DNA from: Azospirillum lipoferum 4B
Lineage (GTDB): Bacteria; Pseudomonadota; Alphaproteobacteria; Azospirillales; Azospirillaceae
Length of the DNA stretch: 64,000 nt
Direction: 5' to 3'
Assembly (NCBI RefSeq): GCF_000283655.1
Contig: NC_016586.1
Span: 139,001-203,000 of the forward strand
Of the stretch, positions 9,201 through 17,272 are shown one piece after another. Within the stretch, counting starts at the first letter, position 1. Each line of letters begins with the position of its first letter. The notes beneath the pieces were generated by a model. That model ran no database searches, had not been told where the DNA came from, and saw nothing but the letters and a program-made list of their open reading frames with translations. The translations under genes were made by a program, and so were the position numbers.

Positions 9201-11783
9201 CTCGTTGCCTTCGCCACCGCCGTCACGGCCTCGCATCGTCTCCACGCGCTGCCGGATCTGCCCGAGGTGGTCGATGCCGCGGCGGGACAGCTCGTCGCCG
9301 GGCTGGACATGGCCAAGGTCTCCGCGCTCGCCGCCAGCATCGAACGGGTTTCTCTGCTGTCGATGGCGGCGGCGCTCGACGGTCAGGGCGTCTTCTCCGG
9401 CCCTGGACCGGGGCCGTCTGCCGATGAGGTGCTTCGCGCCTGCGCGGTCAGCCCGCGCAACCGCAGGCTGATCCGGCGCTGGCTGCGCGCCCTTGTCCGT
9501 GAAGGGTTTCTGGCCTGCGACGAGACCGGCCGCCATCGTCGGCTTCGGCCGGTCGATCGCGGCGAAATCGACGGGCTCTGGTCGCGGATCGAGGATCTGG
9601 CGCGGGACGTCGATTGGGGCGGCGAGGTTCTCCGCTATGTCCGGTCGAGCCAGGAGGTTCTCGGCGGGCTGATGTGCGACGAGGTCGATCCTCTGCATCT
9701 TCTGTTCCCGGAAGGGGAAACCATCGTCGCCGAGGCGGCCTACCGGAACAATCTGGTGAGCCGGCACATGAACGGTCTGGTCTGCGCGGTCGTCCGTCAT
9801 ATCGCCCTGAGCCGGAAGGCGGGCGGCACGGGCGGCGGCATCAGGCTTCTCGAAGCCGGGGCCGGCGTCGGCGGAACCAGCATGGAGCTTATCCCCCGCC
9901 TGGACGGCTGCGGTGTCGAGTACCATTTCACCGACGTTTCCCAGTATTTCCTGAACGCGGCGGAAAGCCGGCTGGGCGCATTCCCCTGGGTGCGGTTCGG
10001 GCTGTTCGACATCAATGCCGATCCGATCGCCCAGGGCATCGAGCCGAATACGGTGGATGTGATCCTGTGCGCCAATGTGCTGCACAATTCCCGCGATGTC
10101 GCCGACGTCCTGCGGCGGCTGCGGGAGATCCTGGCGCCCGGCGGCTGGCTGGTCTTCATCGAGGCCACGTCCGACAGCTATCAGATCATGTCGTCGATGG
10201 AGTTCAAGGAAGGGCTCACCGACTTCGAGGATTGCCGCCGCGCCCTCGACACCACCTTCCTGTCCTGCGGCCAGTGGGAGGATCAACTGCGGCTGGCCGG
10301 TGCTGCGACCGTCCTGCGTTTTCCGGGCGACGGCGGCGCGATGTCCGATGTCGGTCAGCATGTCTTCGCGGCCCAGTTCAAACCCGACCGGATGGCGATC
10401 CCGGCGGCGGAGCTTCGCCGGCATGCAAGCGAACGGCTGCCCGAACACATGGTTCCTGCGGAAATCCATATTCTCGACAGCTTGCCGGTGACGGAAAACG
10501 GAAAGATCGACCGCAAGGCGCTGGCCGGCTTGGCGCCGAAATCCCGGCGGACCGCGGCGGCTGCCGGATCGATGCCGCGGGACGATCTCGAACGGGAGAT
10601 CGCCGCCGTCTGGGCCTCGGTTCTGCGGCTGGAGTCCGTCGGCATCGACCAGAACTTCTTCGATCTCGGGGGAGATTCTCTGCTGGTGGCGCAGGTCGTC
10701 GGCCGGCTGCGTGAATGCTTGCCCAAGGCAGCCGGGCTGGAGTGGGACGTGCTGTTGCGGCGGCTGCTCAATCAGCCGACGGTGGCGGCATTGGCGGATC
10801 TGCTGCGCGGCGCCGGCGGGCCGGCGGGCGATGGCTTGTCGCTGATCGAACTGAGGCAGGGCGATGGCAAGGGGCCCACGCTGCTGTTCGTCCATGACGG
10901 CAGCGGAACCATCGTACCGTACCGGTCCCTGCTCGACCGTCCGGACGGCAACGTCCGTCGCATCCTGGGACTTGCGATCCAGGATCCGGCGCCCTTCCTG
11001 GCGATGGATCCCGCCTGCGCCATCTCCGAATTGGCGGACGGTCATGTCGGCCGCATCGTGACCGCCCTGTCACCGGGCGAACGGCTCCATATCGTCGGCT
11101 ATTGCCTGGGCGGTCTGCTGGCGACGGAGATCGCACAGCGGCTGGCGCAGCGCGGAATAGCGGTGGAGCGGCTGAGCGTCATCAGCAGCTATCGGGTGCC
11201 TTTCCTCATCGAGGACGATATTCTTGCCGAATATGTCTTCGCCCGCGTCATGCGCGCCGATCCGGCCGTTCTCGGCTATCCGGCGGACGAGGCCGGGATG
11301 CGGCGGCTGATCGGCGATGTGCTGGCCGAGACCCCCGGCCGGGTCGGTCCGGGCTCGCTGGAACGGGCGGCGGCATCCCGCGGCGGGGATGCGGCGTCGG
11401 CGCTGCTGATCCTGGCCAGCCGCGGGCAGGATGAGCGGTTGGAGGCCATCGCGCGGCATATGCGCCACGCCGGAACCGATCTCGCTTCCCACGAGCGGGT
11501 GAAATCCCAGTATGAGCTGATCAGGCACAGCCTGGCTGCCGTCGCCCGGCACGAGGGACGGCCATATTCCGGTGACATGACCTTCATCCGGCAAACCGGC
11601 GAGGTCCAGGTCCTTCCAGGCATGCACGACGACATGAGCGCCTATTGGGCGGCCCTGTGCTCCGGCCGGCTGCGCATCGCCGATGTTCCAGGCGATCATT
11701 TCAGCTGCCTGTCGCCACCGAATGTCGGTGCCGTCGCCGCCGCTCTCGGCCTCGACAAGCGGGAGCCGGGCGATGGCCGGTGA
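6294..11783 (+). CDS. pchF: NRPS PchF-like: Cy-A(Cys)-MT-PCP-TE
   Basis: An 1829-residue synthetase. A short N-terminal docking-like segment (1-60) is followed by a cyclisation domain (about 65-500, DLLVCDFQS). The adenylation domain has FDLSVFD, LWNSVP and LSGDWIP, fitting cysteine. An embedded SAM-dependent methyltransferase at about 1040-1370 (LLEAGAGVGGTS near 1184) splits A8 (near 935) from A10 (GKIDRK near 1402). A carrier domain (GGDSLL near 1460) and a C-terminal thioesterase (about 1530-1829) complete it. By analogy with PchF it adds and cyclises the second Cys, N-methylates the reduced ring and releases the siderophore. The thioesterase nucleophile elbow reads GYCLGG, so Cys1604 replaces the usual Ser. 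The start overlaps the pchE stop (ATGATGA) and is preceded by AAGGA. Confidence 0.92.
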   Translation: MMIHQLVMELKDAGVDLWEENGALRYRAPAGAMSAERLERLRQGKAAVLDYLAANDASSVTPDREHLHEPFPLTDLQSAYLMGRGDAFDLGGVACHGYLEFEFAALDVARLQTAWRSLIARHDMLRAIVSPDGSQRILADVPAYVIEVTDARGRAEAGNPPAVEGFRSALSHRKAATDRWPLIELKATLEDRRATLHVSIDLLVCDFQSARLLLGQLSAAYFDGAAGSPPAISFRDHVLAERRRKEDARFQRDQGYWLQRIESLPPAPALPAGTGGAAPRFSRKSFVLHETDFQALGAHAGRHDIGVSPALLTAYAEAIGRWSAQSAFTLSLTTARRETAHPEIDAVVGDFSSVELLGVTLDPQRSFAEQARALQEQLWADLDHPNFSGIDVLRELARRRGRDAALFPVAFTSAIAGGSECRAALFPGAKQSFGITQTPQVAIDCQIGPGEEGLTVNWDIRDGAVPDDVIQPMFEAFEALVRSLCRDATAWTAPAAIDLPSDQRVRRAGVNGVTRPLPTGLLQDPLFEQAAKAPERIAVIDLQHTDRGPVQREITYGELAGRADAVAATLRRSGCAPGDLVAVAMDKGIDQIVAVLGVLRAGAAYLPLDLGQPRARRDVILTAASVTHMLTHSDIALRLEPPMTVDHVIAVDRIETTGHDGAVTDLAAVTDLAYVIFTSGSTGTPKGVMIDHRGARNTIDDINERFAVGAADRVFGLANLGFDLSVFDIFGVLGAGGTLVLPDPSRRSDPSHWAERLTACGVTLWNSVPAQLEMLTDYLRGEPGHRPRSLRLAMLSGDWIPVSLPARIRHFLPDLELIGLGGATEASIWSIFHRIGTVPPEWKSIPYGKPLANQTFHILDEALRPCPDQVAGELYIGGHGLALGYLGDREKTDERFFRHPLTGERLYRTGDFGRYLSDGSIEFLGRQDLQVKIRGHRIEIAEVEAALADHPDVAGAAVLVQGEDNRDRRLVAFATAVTASHRLHALPDLPEVVDAAAGQLVAGLDMAKVSALAASIERVSLLSMAAALDGQGVFSGPGPGPSADEVLRACAVSPRNRRLIRRWLRALVREGFLACDETGRHRRLRPVDRGEIDGLWSRIEDLARDVDWGGEVLRYVRSSQEVLGGLMCDEVDPLHLLFPEGETIVAEAAYRNNLVSRHMNGLVCAVVRHIALSRKAGGTGGGIRLLEAGAGVGGTSMELIPRLDGCGVEYHFTDVSQYFLNAAESRLGAFPWVRFGLFDINADPIAQGIEPNTVDVILCANVLHNSRDVADVLRRLREILAPGGWLVFIEATSDSYQIMSSMEFKEGLTDFEDCRRALDTTFLSCGQWEDQLRLAGAATVLRFPGDGGAMSDVGQHVFAAQFKPDRMAIPAAELRRHASERLPEHMVPAEIHILDSLPVTENGKIDRKALAGLAPKSRRTAAAAGSMPRDDLEREIAAVWASVLRLESVGIDQNFFDLGGDSLLVAQVVGRLRECLPKAAGLEWDVLLRRLLNQPTVAALADLLRGAGGPAGDGLSLIELRQGDGKGPTLLFVHDGSGTIVPYRSLLDRPDGNVRRILGLAIQDPAPFLAMDPACAISELADGHVGRIVTALSPGERLHIVGYCLGGLLATEIAQRLAQRGIAVERLSVISSYRVPFLIEDDILAEYVFARVMRADPAVLGYPADEAGMRRLIGDVLAETPGRVGPGSLERAAASRGGDAASALLILASRGQDERLEAIARHMRHAGTDLASHERVKSQYELIRHSLAAVARHEGRPYSGDMTFIRQTGEVQVLPGMHDDMSAYWAALCSGRLRIADVPGDHFSCLSPPNVGAVAAALGLDKREPGDGR

Positions 11784-12909
11784 ACCGACGGTCGGACTCC
11801 TGGGGGGATCGGGAGCTGTCGGGCGCGGCGTTCTGCGCGCCCTTGCCGGCACCGTCCGGCTGCGGGTCGGCGGGCGCGACCGGAAGCGGGCGGAGCGGGC
11901 TCTGGCGGAGGAGGCGGATGGGCACGGCGAGATCCACGTGGTCGACCCGCAAGACGGCGACGCGCTCGCCCGCTTTTGCGACGGCTGCGATGCGGTCGTC
12001 AACTGCGCCGGGCCAAGCTGCCGCCTTCTGGATGCCGTCGCGCTGGCGGCGCTGACGGCCGGTGCCCATTATGTGGATCCGGGCGGAGACGATCCGCTGC
12101 ATCGCCGCATCGTCCACCACGATTGGCGGGGACGATCCGCGGTGGTGTCGGCGGGCATGCTTCCCGGATTGTCGGGGCTTCTGCCGCTCGATCTGGTCGG
12201 GGAGTTCGACAGCATCGATCGCGTGACCGGCTATGCGGGGGGAATCGAGCGCTTCTCCCCCGCCGGGGCCGAGGATTTCCTGGCCAGCCTGTCGAACGGC
12301 TTCGGCTGGGGCGGCATGTGCGTCCGGGCCGGCGATCTGCGGCCGTCCCCGGCACCGCATCCCGATCCGGTCAGGCTGCCCCTCTCGCGCACTCCGGCCG
12401 AAGCGCGGCCTTACGTCAGCAGCGAGTTCCTGCGGCTCTGCCGGCGGCTCGCGGTGGATGGGGACTGGTACAATGTCTTTCCCGGGCGCCACACGGTCGA
12501 TTTCCTTCGCCGTTTCCAAGCCGGGCAAGCCGGGGGCGGTCCCCCCGAGACGGTGGATGCGGGGGTGGATGCGGCGGCGGTCGCGGGACTGATCGGCGCC
12601 AGCGCTCTGGACGTGGCGGGACGGTCGCCGGAGCAGCTCCTGGTCATCGAAGCGACAGGCCTGCGCTCCGGCCGTCCTGCGGTGCGCAGCATCGCCGTCC
12701 GTGCCGGCTCCGGTGCGGCGCTGACGGGCGGAGTCGCGGCATGCGCGGTGCTGGCGGTGCTGGAGGGCGCGATCCCGGACGGGGTCCATCATGCCGCAGA
12801 CATTCTGCCGGTGCGGACGGTGCTGTCCCGGATCGGGATGTGGTGGCCTGATTGCCGGATCCTGAGATCGGATGCCGCCGCGGTCGCCGTGGACGAGGGA
12901 GCGTTATGA
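11773..12909 (+). CDS. pchK: Thiazoline reductase, PchK-like (saccharopine-dehydrogenase fold)
   Basis: A 378-residue protein with an N-terminal NAD(P)-binding Rossmann motif (VGLLGGSGAVGRGVLRAL, residues 6-23). Further motifs of saccharopine-reductase-like proteins follow: VVNCAGP near 76 and AGAHYVDPGGD near 96. No PchG/Irp3 (Gfo/Idh) pattern is evident. Position and fold suggest the NADPH-dependent reductase that converts the second thiazoline to thiazolidine before N-methylation. In Pseudomonas protegens that enantio-pyochelin step is done by PchK, encoded between pchF and pchC exactly as here. ATG 11773 overlaps the pchF stop by 11 bases, implying translational coupling. The assignment rests mainly on fold and position, so the symbol is less certain than for its neighbours. 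Confidence 0.78.
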   Translation: MAGEPTVGLLGGSGAVGRGVLRALAGTVRLRVGGRDRKRAERALAEEADGHGEIHVVDPQDGDALARFCDGCDAVVNCAGPSCRLLDAVALAALTAGAHYVDPGGDDPLHRRIVHHDWRGRSAVVSAGMLPGLSGLLPLDLVGEFDSIDRVTGYAGGIERFSPAGAEDFLASLSNGFGWGGMCVRAGDLRPSPAPHPDPVRLPLSRTPAEARPYVSSEFLRLCRRLAVDGDWYNVFPGRHTVDFLRRFQAGQAGGGPPETVDAGVDAAAVAGLIGASALDVAGRSPEQLLVIEATGLRSGRPAVRSIAVRAGSGAALTGGVAACAVLAVLEGAIPDGVHHAADILPVRTVLSRIGMWWPDCRILRSDAAAVAVDEGAL

Positions 12910-13712
12910 AACGCGGGAACGTTATGAACGGCGCAAGCTCCGGCATCGGGGGGGACTGGCTCAGAGTCCATCGGCGGAGCCCTGCCGCTCCCCTCCAACT
13001 CGCGTGCTTTCCCCATGCCGGCGGTGGCGCCAGCTTTTTCCGGCGTTGGGCCGACATCCTGCCGGCGGAGGTCGAACTGGTTGCCGTGCAGTATCCCGGC
13101 CGCGAAGACCGCATCGACGACGCGCTCATCCCGGAAATCGGCGAACTTGCACGGACGGCGGCCGATGCCCTGCGGAACGGCGTTCGCAGAAGGATCGCCC
13201 TGTTCGGGCACAGCATGGGCGCGACCCTGGCATTCGAGACGGCCCGCCTGCTGGAGCGGTCGGGCATCGCCGTTTCCCATCTCTTCCTTTCCGGTCAAAC
13301 CCCGCCGCACCGCCATCGCGCGACGCATTTCCACCTGCAATCCGACGAGGATCTGCTGGACGAGGTCCGGCGGCTTGCCGCCACACCGATGGAAATCTTC
13401 GACATCGCCGAAATCCGTCAGCTTCTGCTGCCGGTCATTCGCAGCGACTACCGGGCGATAGAAACCTATCGGGCGGACGATACGGGGCGCCTGCTCTGTC
13501 CGATCACGGTCATGCTGGCGGATGCGGATACCGAAGTGAGCCTGGACGAAGCCGGCGGCTGGGCACGCCACAGCCACGGCCGAACGACGATACGGACTTT
13601 CACCGGCAGCCATTTCTACCTCGTAGAGCGCTGGCGGGATGTGGTGGCGGCGATCCTGGCCGATCTCGGCTGTGCCCATCCACCGTCTTCCGGATGGCCG
13701 TCCACACCGTGA
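12906..13712 (+). CDS. pchC: Type II thioesterase (NRPS proof-reading)
   Basis: A 268-residue alpha/beta hydrolase of the GrsT/PchC family. CFPHAGGG near residue 37 forms the oxyanion region. GHSMGATLAFE near 99 carries the nucleophile Ser. A late Asp in MLADADTEV and a His in GSHFYL complete the triad. It should hydrolyse wrong or stalled acyl groups from the carrier domains of PchE and PchF. ATG 12906 overlaps the previous stop (TTATGA). A second in-frame ATG six codons later is an alternative start. Confidence 0.9.
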   Translation: MKRGNVMNGASSGIGGDWLRVHRRSPAAPLQLACFPHAGGGASFFRRWADILPAEVELVAVQYPGREDRIDDALIPEIGELARTAADALRNGVRRRIALFGHSMGATLAFETARLLERSGIAVSHLFLSGQTPPHRHRATHFHLQSDEDLLDEVRRLAATPMEIFDIAEIRQLLLPVIRSDYRAIETYRADDTGRLLCPITVMLADADTEVSLDEAGGWARHSHGRTTIRTFTGSHFYLVERWRDVVAAILADLGCAHPPSSGWPSTP

Positions 13713-13767
13713 CCCGAGGGCTTGGCGGCCGTTGCCCGCCAAGCGCGATCCATAAGGAGTGTTGAGC

Positions 13768-14070
13768 ATGAAGAGTCCGGAGCAATGCGCGGATCTCCAG
13801 GATGTCCGGACGGGCATCGACACCATCGACCGCCAGATCGTCACCCTGCTGGGTGAACGCCTGCGGTATGTTCATGCCGCCGCCGCCTTCAAACCGACGG
13901 TGGAAAGCATCCCGGCGCCGGAGCGGGTGGCGGCGATGATGGTCGAACGCCGGAGCTGGGCCGTGGAGGTCGGCCTCCCGCCGGACTTCGTCGCGGGTTT
14001 GTTCGCGAAGATCACCGATTGGTACATCGCGACACAGACCGCCTATTGGCGCGCCAGGCGCGACGCGTGA
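13768..14070 (+). CDS. pchB: Isochorismate pyruvate lyase
   Basis: A 100-residue protein of the chorismate mutase type II (AroQ) fold, the size of PchB. The pattern VRTGIDTIDRQIVTLLGER at residues 12-30 and ERVAAMMVERR near 49 is typical. It converts isochorismate to salicylate and pyruvate. ATG 13768 is preceded by AAGGAG at 13754-13759 with an 8-base spacer; the upstream in-frame start at 13759 overlaps that site. It is followed 13 bases later by pchA. Confidence 0.92.
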   Translation: MKSPEQCADLQDVRTGIDTIDRQIVTLLGERLRYVHAAAAFKPTVESIPAPERVAAMMVERRSWAVEVGLPPDFVAGLFAKITDWYIATQTAYWRARRDA

Positions 14071-14083
14071 CGGAGGATACGCA

Positions 14084-15535
14084 ATGCTGTCCGATTTTCT
14101 CGCGATCCGTCTGCGTGAAGCCTTGCAGGGCGCACGACGGCAGGCTGAGCGGCATGGCGAAACGGTGCTGGCCACGGCGAGCGCGCCGGTCGAACCGAGC
14201 GCGTTCGACCTGCCGTCGCTCTTCGCGTCTCGTCCGAAACGGTTGCCGGCCTTCCTTTGGCTGGGAACCGGGGATCACGGCATGGTCGGCCTGGATGTCG
14301 CCTGGGAAGCCGTCGCCCAAGGGGAGGAGCGGTTTTCCGCGATCGCGGCGGCATGGCGGCGGACCGCGAAAAACGCCGTCGTGTCCGGAGAGGAGGGGCC
14401 GGTCGCCCTCGGAGGCTTCCGGTTCGACCCGCGACGGCCGACTTCGGAGTTGTGGCGGGGCTTTCCCGATGCGGTGCTGAGCGTGCCGCGCTTCGTCCTG
14501 CGTTTGCGGCATGGCCGGGGCCAAGTGATCGTCAGCGACGCGGTCGACCATGCCACGGACATCGAAGCCCGCTTCACCGCATTGTTGGATGCATGGTCCC
14601 GCTTGCGGGAATTGAACAGGAATCCGGATTCCACCGAAAGCGCCATGCCGGAACTGCGCGAGAGACCCGGGGATCGACCGGCCTGGACGGCGCTGGTCGA
14701 TCGGGCGGTCGCGACCATCGGGCGCGGGGAACTGGAAAAGGTGGTCGTGGCGCGAACCGTCGATATGACCTTCTCCGCACCGGTTCCGACCGGATCGGTT
14801 CTGGACCGGCTTCGCGATGCGAATCCCAAGGCGAGCGTCTTCGCGTTCGAACGGCATGGCGCCTGTTTTGCCGGCGCCACGCCGGAAACGCTTCTCACCA
14901 TGGAAAACCACGCGTTCCAGACGATGGCGCTGGCGGGCAGCATCGGACGCGGCGCCGATCCGGACGAGGATGGACGGGCGGGAGAGCGGCTTCTGGGCAG
15001 CGCCAAGGACCGGCGGGAGCATCGTCTGGTCGTCGAGACCCTGCGCCGGGCGCTGGAGCCGTTCTGCACGGAGATTCACACGGATGCGGCACCGACCCTG
15101 CACAAACTGCCGCGTGTCCAGCATCTGATGACCCGTTTCGGTGGCAGGGTGCGCGGCGGTACGTCGCTGATCGAACTGGTCGGCAGGCTCCACCCGACAC
15201 CGGCGGTCGGTGGCGTGTCCCTGGAAACGGCGCTCGATTTCCTGCGCCGCCACGAGGATCTCGACCGTGGATGGTACGCCAGCCCGGTTGGATGGATCGA
15301 CACCGACGGAAATGGCGAATTCATGGTCGCCCTGCGGTCGGCACTGATCGACGGACGCCGGGCCACGCTGTTCGCCGGCTGCGGCCTGGTCGCCGGGTCC
15401 GAACCGGACAGTGAATATCGGGAGACCCTGCTGAAATTCGTGACCATGGCGGATGCGCTCGGCCTCAGGGAGCTTGCTGTTCGGGCGGTTCCCGCGCCTC
15501 GAACTCAAACAGGAACTCGGCCTCGGCCATTATGA
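14084..15535 (+). CDS. pchA: Isochorismate synthase with foreign C-terminal tail
   Basis: A 483-residue chorismate-binding enzyme of the PchA/EntC/MenF family. It makes isochorismate from chorismate for PchB. Motifs include ELEKVVVARTVDM near 221, FAGATPETLL near 263, ALAGSIGRG near 283 (substrate and Mg site), the KDRREH motif near 307 and FAGCGLVAGS near 431. It starts at ATG 14084 after GGAGGA. The family-like sequence ends near MADALGL (base 15467). The last 22 residues are Arg/Pro-rich and read out of frame through an IS701-type transposase fragment, so the native C-terminus was probably replaced. The core is complete and the enzyme may still work. Confidence 0.9.
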   Translation: MLSDFLAIRLREALQGARRQAERHGETVLATASAPVEPSAFDLPSLFASRPKRLPAFLWLGTGDHGMVGLDVAWEAVAQGEERFSAIAAAWRRTAKNAVVSGEEGPVALGGFRFDPRRPTSELWRGFPDAVLSVPRFVLRLRHGRGQVIVSDAVDHATDIEARFTALLDAWSRLRELNRNPDSTESAMPELRERPGDRPAWTALVDRAVATIGRGELEKVVVARTVDMTFSAPVPTGSVLDRLRDANPKASVFAFERHGACFAGATPETLLTMENHAFQTMALAGSIGRGADPDEDGRAGERLLGSAKDRREHRLVVETLRRALEPFCTEIHTDAAPTLHKLPRVQHLMTRFGGRVRGGTSLIELVGRLHPTPAVGGVSLETALDFLRRHEDLDRGWYASPVGWIDTDGNGEFMVALRSALIDGRRATLFAGCGLVAGSEPDSEYRETLLKFVTMADALGLRELAVRAVPAPRTQTGTRPRPL

Positions 15536-15629
15536 AGACCGGGGCTGGCGCGGATTCCACCATCACGCGACGCTGTGCATCGCCGCCTACGGATTCCTGA
15601 TCGGGGAACGGGCGGCGATTCCCCCCTCA
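15480..15629 (+). pseudogene. IS701-type transposase C-terminal fragment
   Basis: In the frame of base 15492 the sequence reads RLELKQELGLGHYEDRGWRG, then FHHHATLCIAAYGFLIGER. This is the C-terminal DDE region of IS701-family transposases. Only about 45 residues survive, with no start or inverted repeats. It overlaps the 3' end of pchA in another frame and abuts the truncated LysR gene, so it marks a rearrangement point. Confidence 0.75.
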
Positions 15630-16262
15630 GGACCACCTCGCTCCCGGCGCCTCCAAGCGCCTGACCTTCTCGAAAGCTTCCGCACCCGCGGGGCCGGATG
15701 GGCCTTTGGATGCCGCCCGTATCTCATCCAGAACGGCCAGCGCCGCGGGAGAAAGCCTTGCCCCCTCGCGCGACGTGATACCGATCTGACGAACAGTCCC
15801 GCCCAGCAGGATGGGCAGTTCCATGAGATCGCCCGAAGCGATCTCGTAATGCAGTTGGTGTGGCGAGATGGCGGTAAGCATGTCGCTGTTTTTGAGCAGG
15901 CTGCGCAGCACGGCCAGATCGCCGGTTTCAACCGATGGGGTTGGTGGGTCGCATGCGAGTTCCTGGAAGGACCGGTCGATCAGCCGGCGTCCCGGCGCGC
16001 CGCGCCTGGGCAGGATCCAGCGCTGGGACAGCAGGTCGCGCAGCGAGAGCGGGCTGTTCGCCAACGGGTGCCCGGCGCGTGCGACGATGCCCAGCCGGTC
16101 TTCGAAAAGACTTTCGGTGATCAGCCCGGCATTGCGTTCCCCGGTGCGCAGTGCGCCGACAATGAAGTCGATATCGCCATCGCGCAGGCCCAGACGCTTC
16201 CAAACAAGGGCATCACAAAAATGGAACGCATGATCAGGCAGCGGCAACGGTGTGATTGGCAC
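15627..16262 (-). pseudogene. LysR-family regulator remnant (effector-binding domain only)
   Basis: About 205 residues match the C-terminal LysR substrate-binding domain: DGDIDFIVGALRTGE, EDRLGIVARAGHPLA, QRWILPRRGAPGRRLIDR and LLKNSDMLTAISPHQLHYE. The N-terminal winged HTH is missing, because the frame degenerates at the relic of the divergent gallate genes near 16262. It was probably the regulator of the adjacent aromatic-acid cluster, divergent from galD. Without a DNA-binding domain it should be non-functional. Confidence 0.75.
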
Positions 16263-16308
16263 AACCGACTATAGTGCCCGCCATCGTTTCACGGCCTGGA
16301 GCACTTCG

Positions 16309-16482
16309 ATGAACACCAGCGCTGCGACGGTGTCCGGTCTTGCCAGGATCCCTTGCGTGTGGATACGCGGCGGCACCTCGAAGGCCGCGTTCTTCCAGGC
16401 GAGGGATCTGCCCTCCGACAGGGACGCGCGCGACCGCCTGCTTCTGGCGGCGATGGGCAGCCCCGATGGGCGTCAGATCGAC
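16309..16482 (+). pseudogene. 4-oxalomesaconate tautomerase (GalD/PrpF family) N-terminal fragment
   Basis: Starting at ATG 16309, 58 residues match the N-terminus of the PrpF/GalD family: [16 protein letters not shown], then [20 protein letters not shown]. The match stops where the family would continue with a Gly-rich stretch; the DNA switches at about 16482 to the 3' end of a different gene. The frame stays open into ligK downstream, so a 319-residue fusion is theoretically readable, although ligK has its own start. Confidence 0.75.
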
Positions 16483-16576
16483 GGGGTTCGCCCGAGGACC
16501 GCTTCAAGGTCTACGAGGGCATGCGCGTCGCGTCTATCCGCGCCTCGACCGGGCGCTCAAGGCAAAAGGACTGTAA
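16483..16576 (+). pseudogene. 4-oxalomesaconate hydratase (LigJ-type) C-terminal fragment
   Basis: The sequence reads [10 protein letters not shown] and, after a one-base frameshift, [17 protein letters not shown] before a stop at 16574-16576. This is the C-terminal signature of LigJ-type amidohydrolases that hydrate 4-oxalomesaconate. A single missing A after GAGGGC explains the shift. Joined directly to the galD start, it shows that an internal deletion removed most of both genes. Confidence 0.65.
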
Positions 16577-16578
16577 TC

Positions 16579-17268
16579 ATGAGCATGAACAAGCTGGGCA
16601 TCGTGAAACGTGGCATCGCGCGGGCCGACCGGGCCGCGTTGGAGCTGCTGTCCGCCTTCGGCGTGTCGACCGTTCACGAGGCCATGGGCCGGGTCGGCCT
16701 GATGAAGCCCACCATGCGGCCGATCTATGCCGGCGCCCGCCTCTGCGGCCCGGCGGTGACGGTGCTGCTGCAACCGGGCGACAACTGGATATTGCATGTG
16801 GCGGCCGAGCAGGTCCAGCCGGGCGACGTGGTGGTTGCGGCAGTGACGGCCGACAGCAGCGACGGCTTCTTCGGCGACCTTCTGGCCACCTCCTTCCGGG
16901 CGCGGGGGGCGGTGGGGCTGGTCATCGACGGCGGCGTGCGCGACGTCCGCGATCTGACCGAGATGAACTTCCCCGTGTTCTCCAAGGCGATCAGCGCCAA
17001 GGGGACCGTCAAGGCGACCCTGGGCAGCGTCAACATTCCGGTCGTCTGCGCCGGTGCCGCGGTCAATCCCGGCGACGTGGTGATGGCCGACGACGACGGT
17101 GTGGTTGTTGTGCCGGCCGCCATCGCCGCCGCCGTGACCGAAGCAGCAGGAAGCCGCGAGGCCAACGAGGCGGCCAAGCGCAAGCGGCTGGCCGCGGGAG
17201 AGCTGGGCCTCGACATGTATTCCATGCGCGAGGCGCTGGCCAAGGCCGGCCTCACCTATGTGGATTGA
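16579..17268 (+). CDS. ligK: 4-carboxy-4-hydroxy-2-oxoadipate aldolase (RraA-like)
   Basis: A 229-residue class II aldolase of the RraA-like fold, also called GalC or HMG/CHA aldolase. It cleaves 4-carboxy-4-hydroxy-2-oxoadipate to pyruvate and oxaloacetate, the last step of the protocatechuate 4,5-cleavage and gallate pathways. Motifs: [11 protein letters not shown] near 26, the substrate and metal-site region [24 protein letters not shown] around 95-117, and [15 protein letters not shown] near 168. ATG 16579 follows AAAGGA by 9 bases. The gene is intact although the upstream pathway genes are deleted, so it may be an orphan or supply oxaloacetate decarboxylase-like activity. Confidence 0.9.
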   Translation: MSMNKLGIVKRGIARADRAALELLSAFGVSTVHEAMGRVGLMKPTMRPIYAGARLCGPAVTVLLQPGDNWILHVAAEQVQPGDVVVAAVTADSSDGFFGDLLATSFRARGAVGLVIDGGVRDVRDLTEMNFPVFSKAISAKGTVKATLGSVNIPVVCAGAAVNPGDVVMADDDGVVVVPAAIAAAVTEAAGSREANEAAKRKRLAAGELGLDMYSMREALAKAGLTYVD

Positions 17269-17272
17269 CGCC

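Noticed and set aside
8703-11045. 780-residue antisense open frame in pchF
   Set aside because: Same reason: shadow of the NRPS coding frame.
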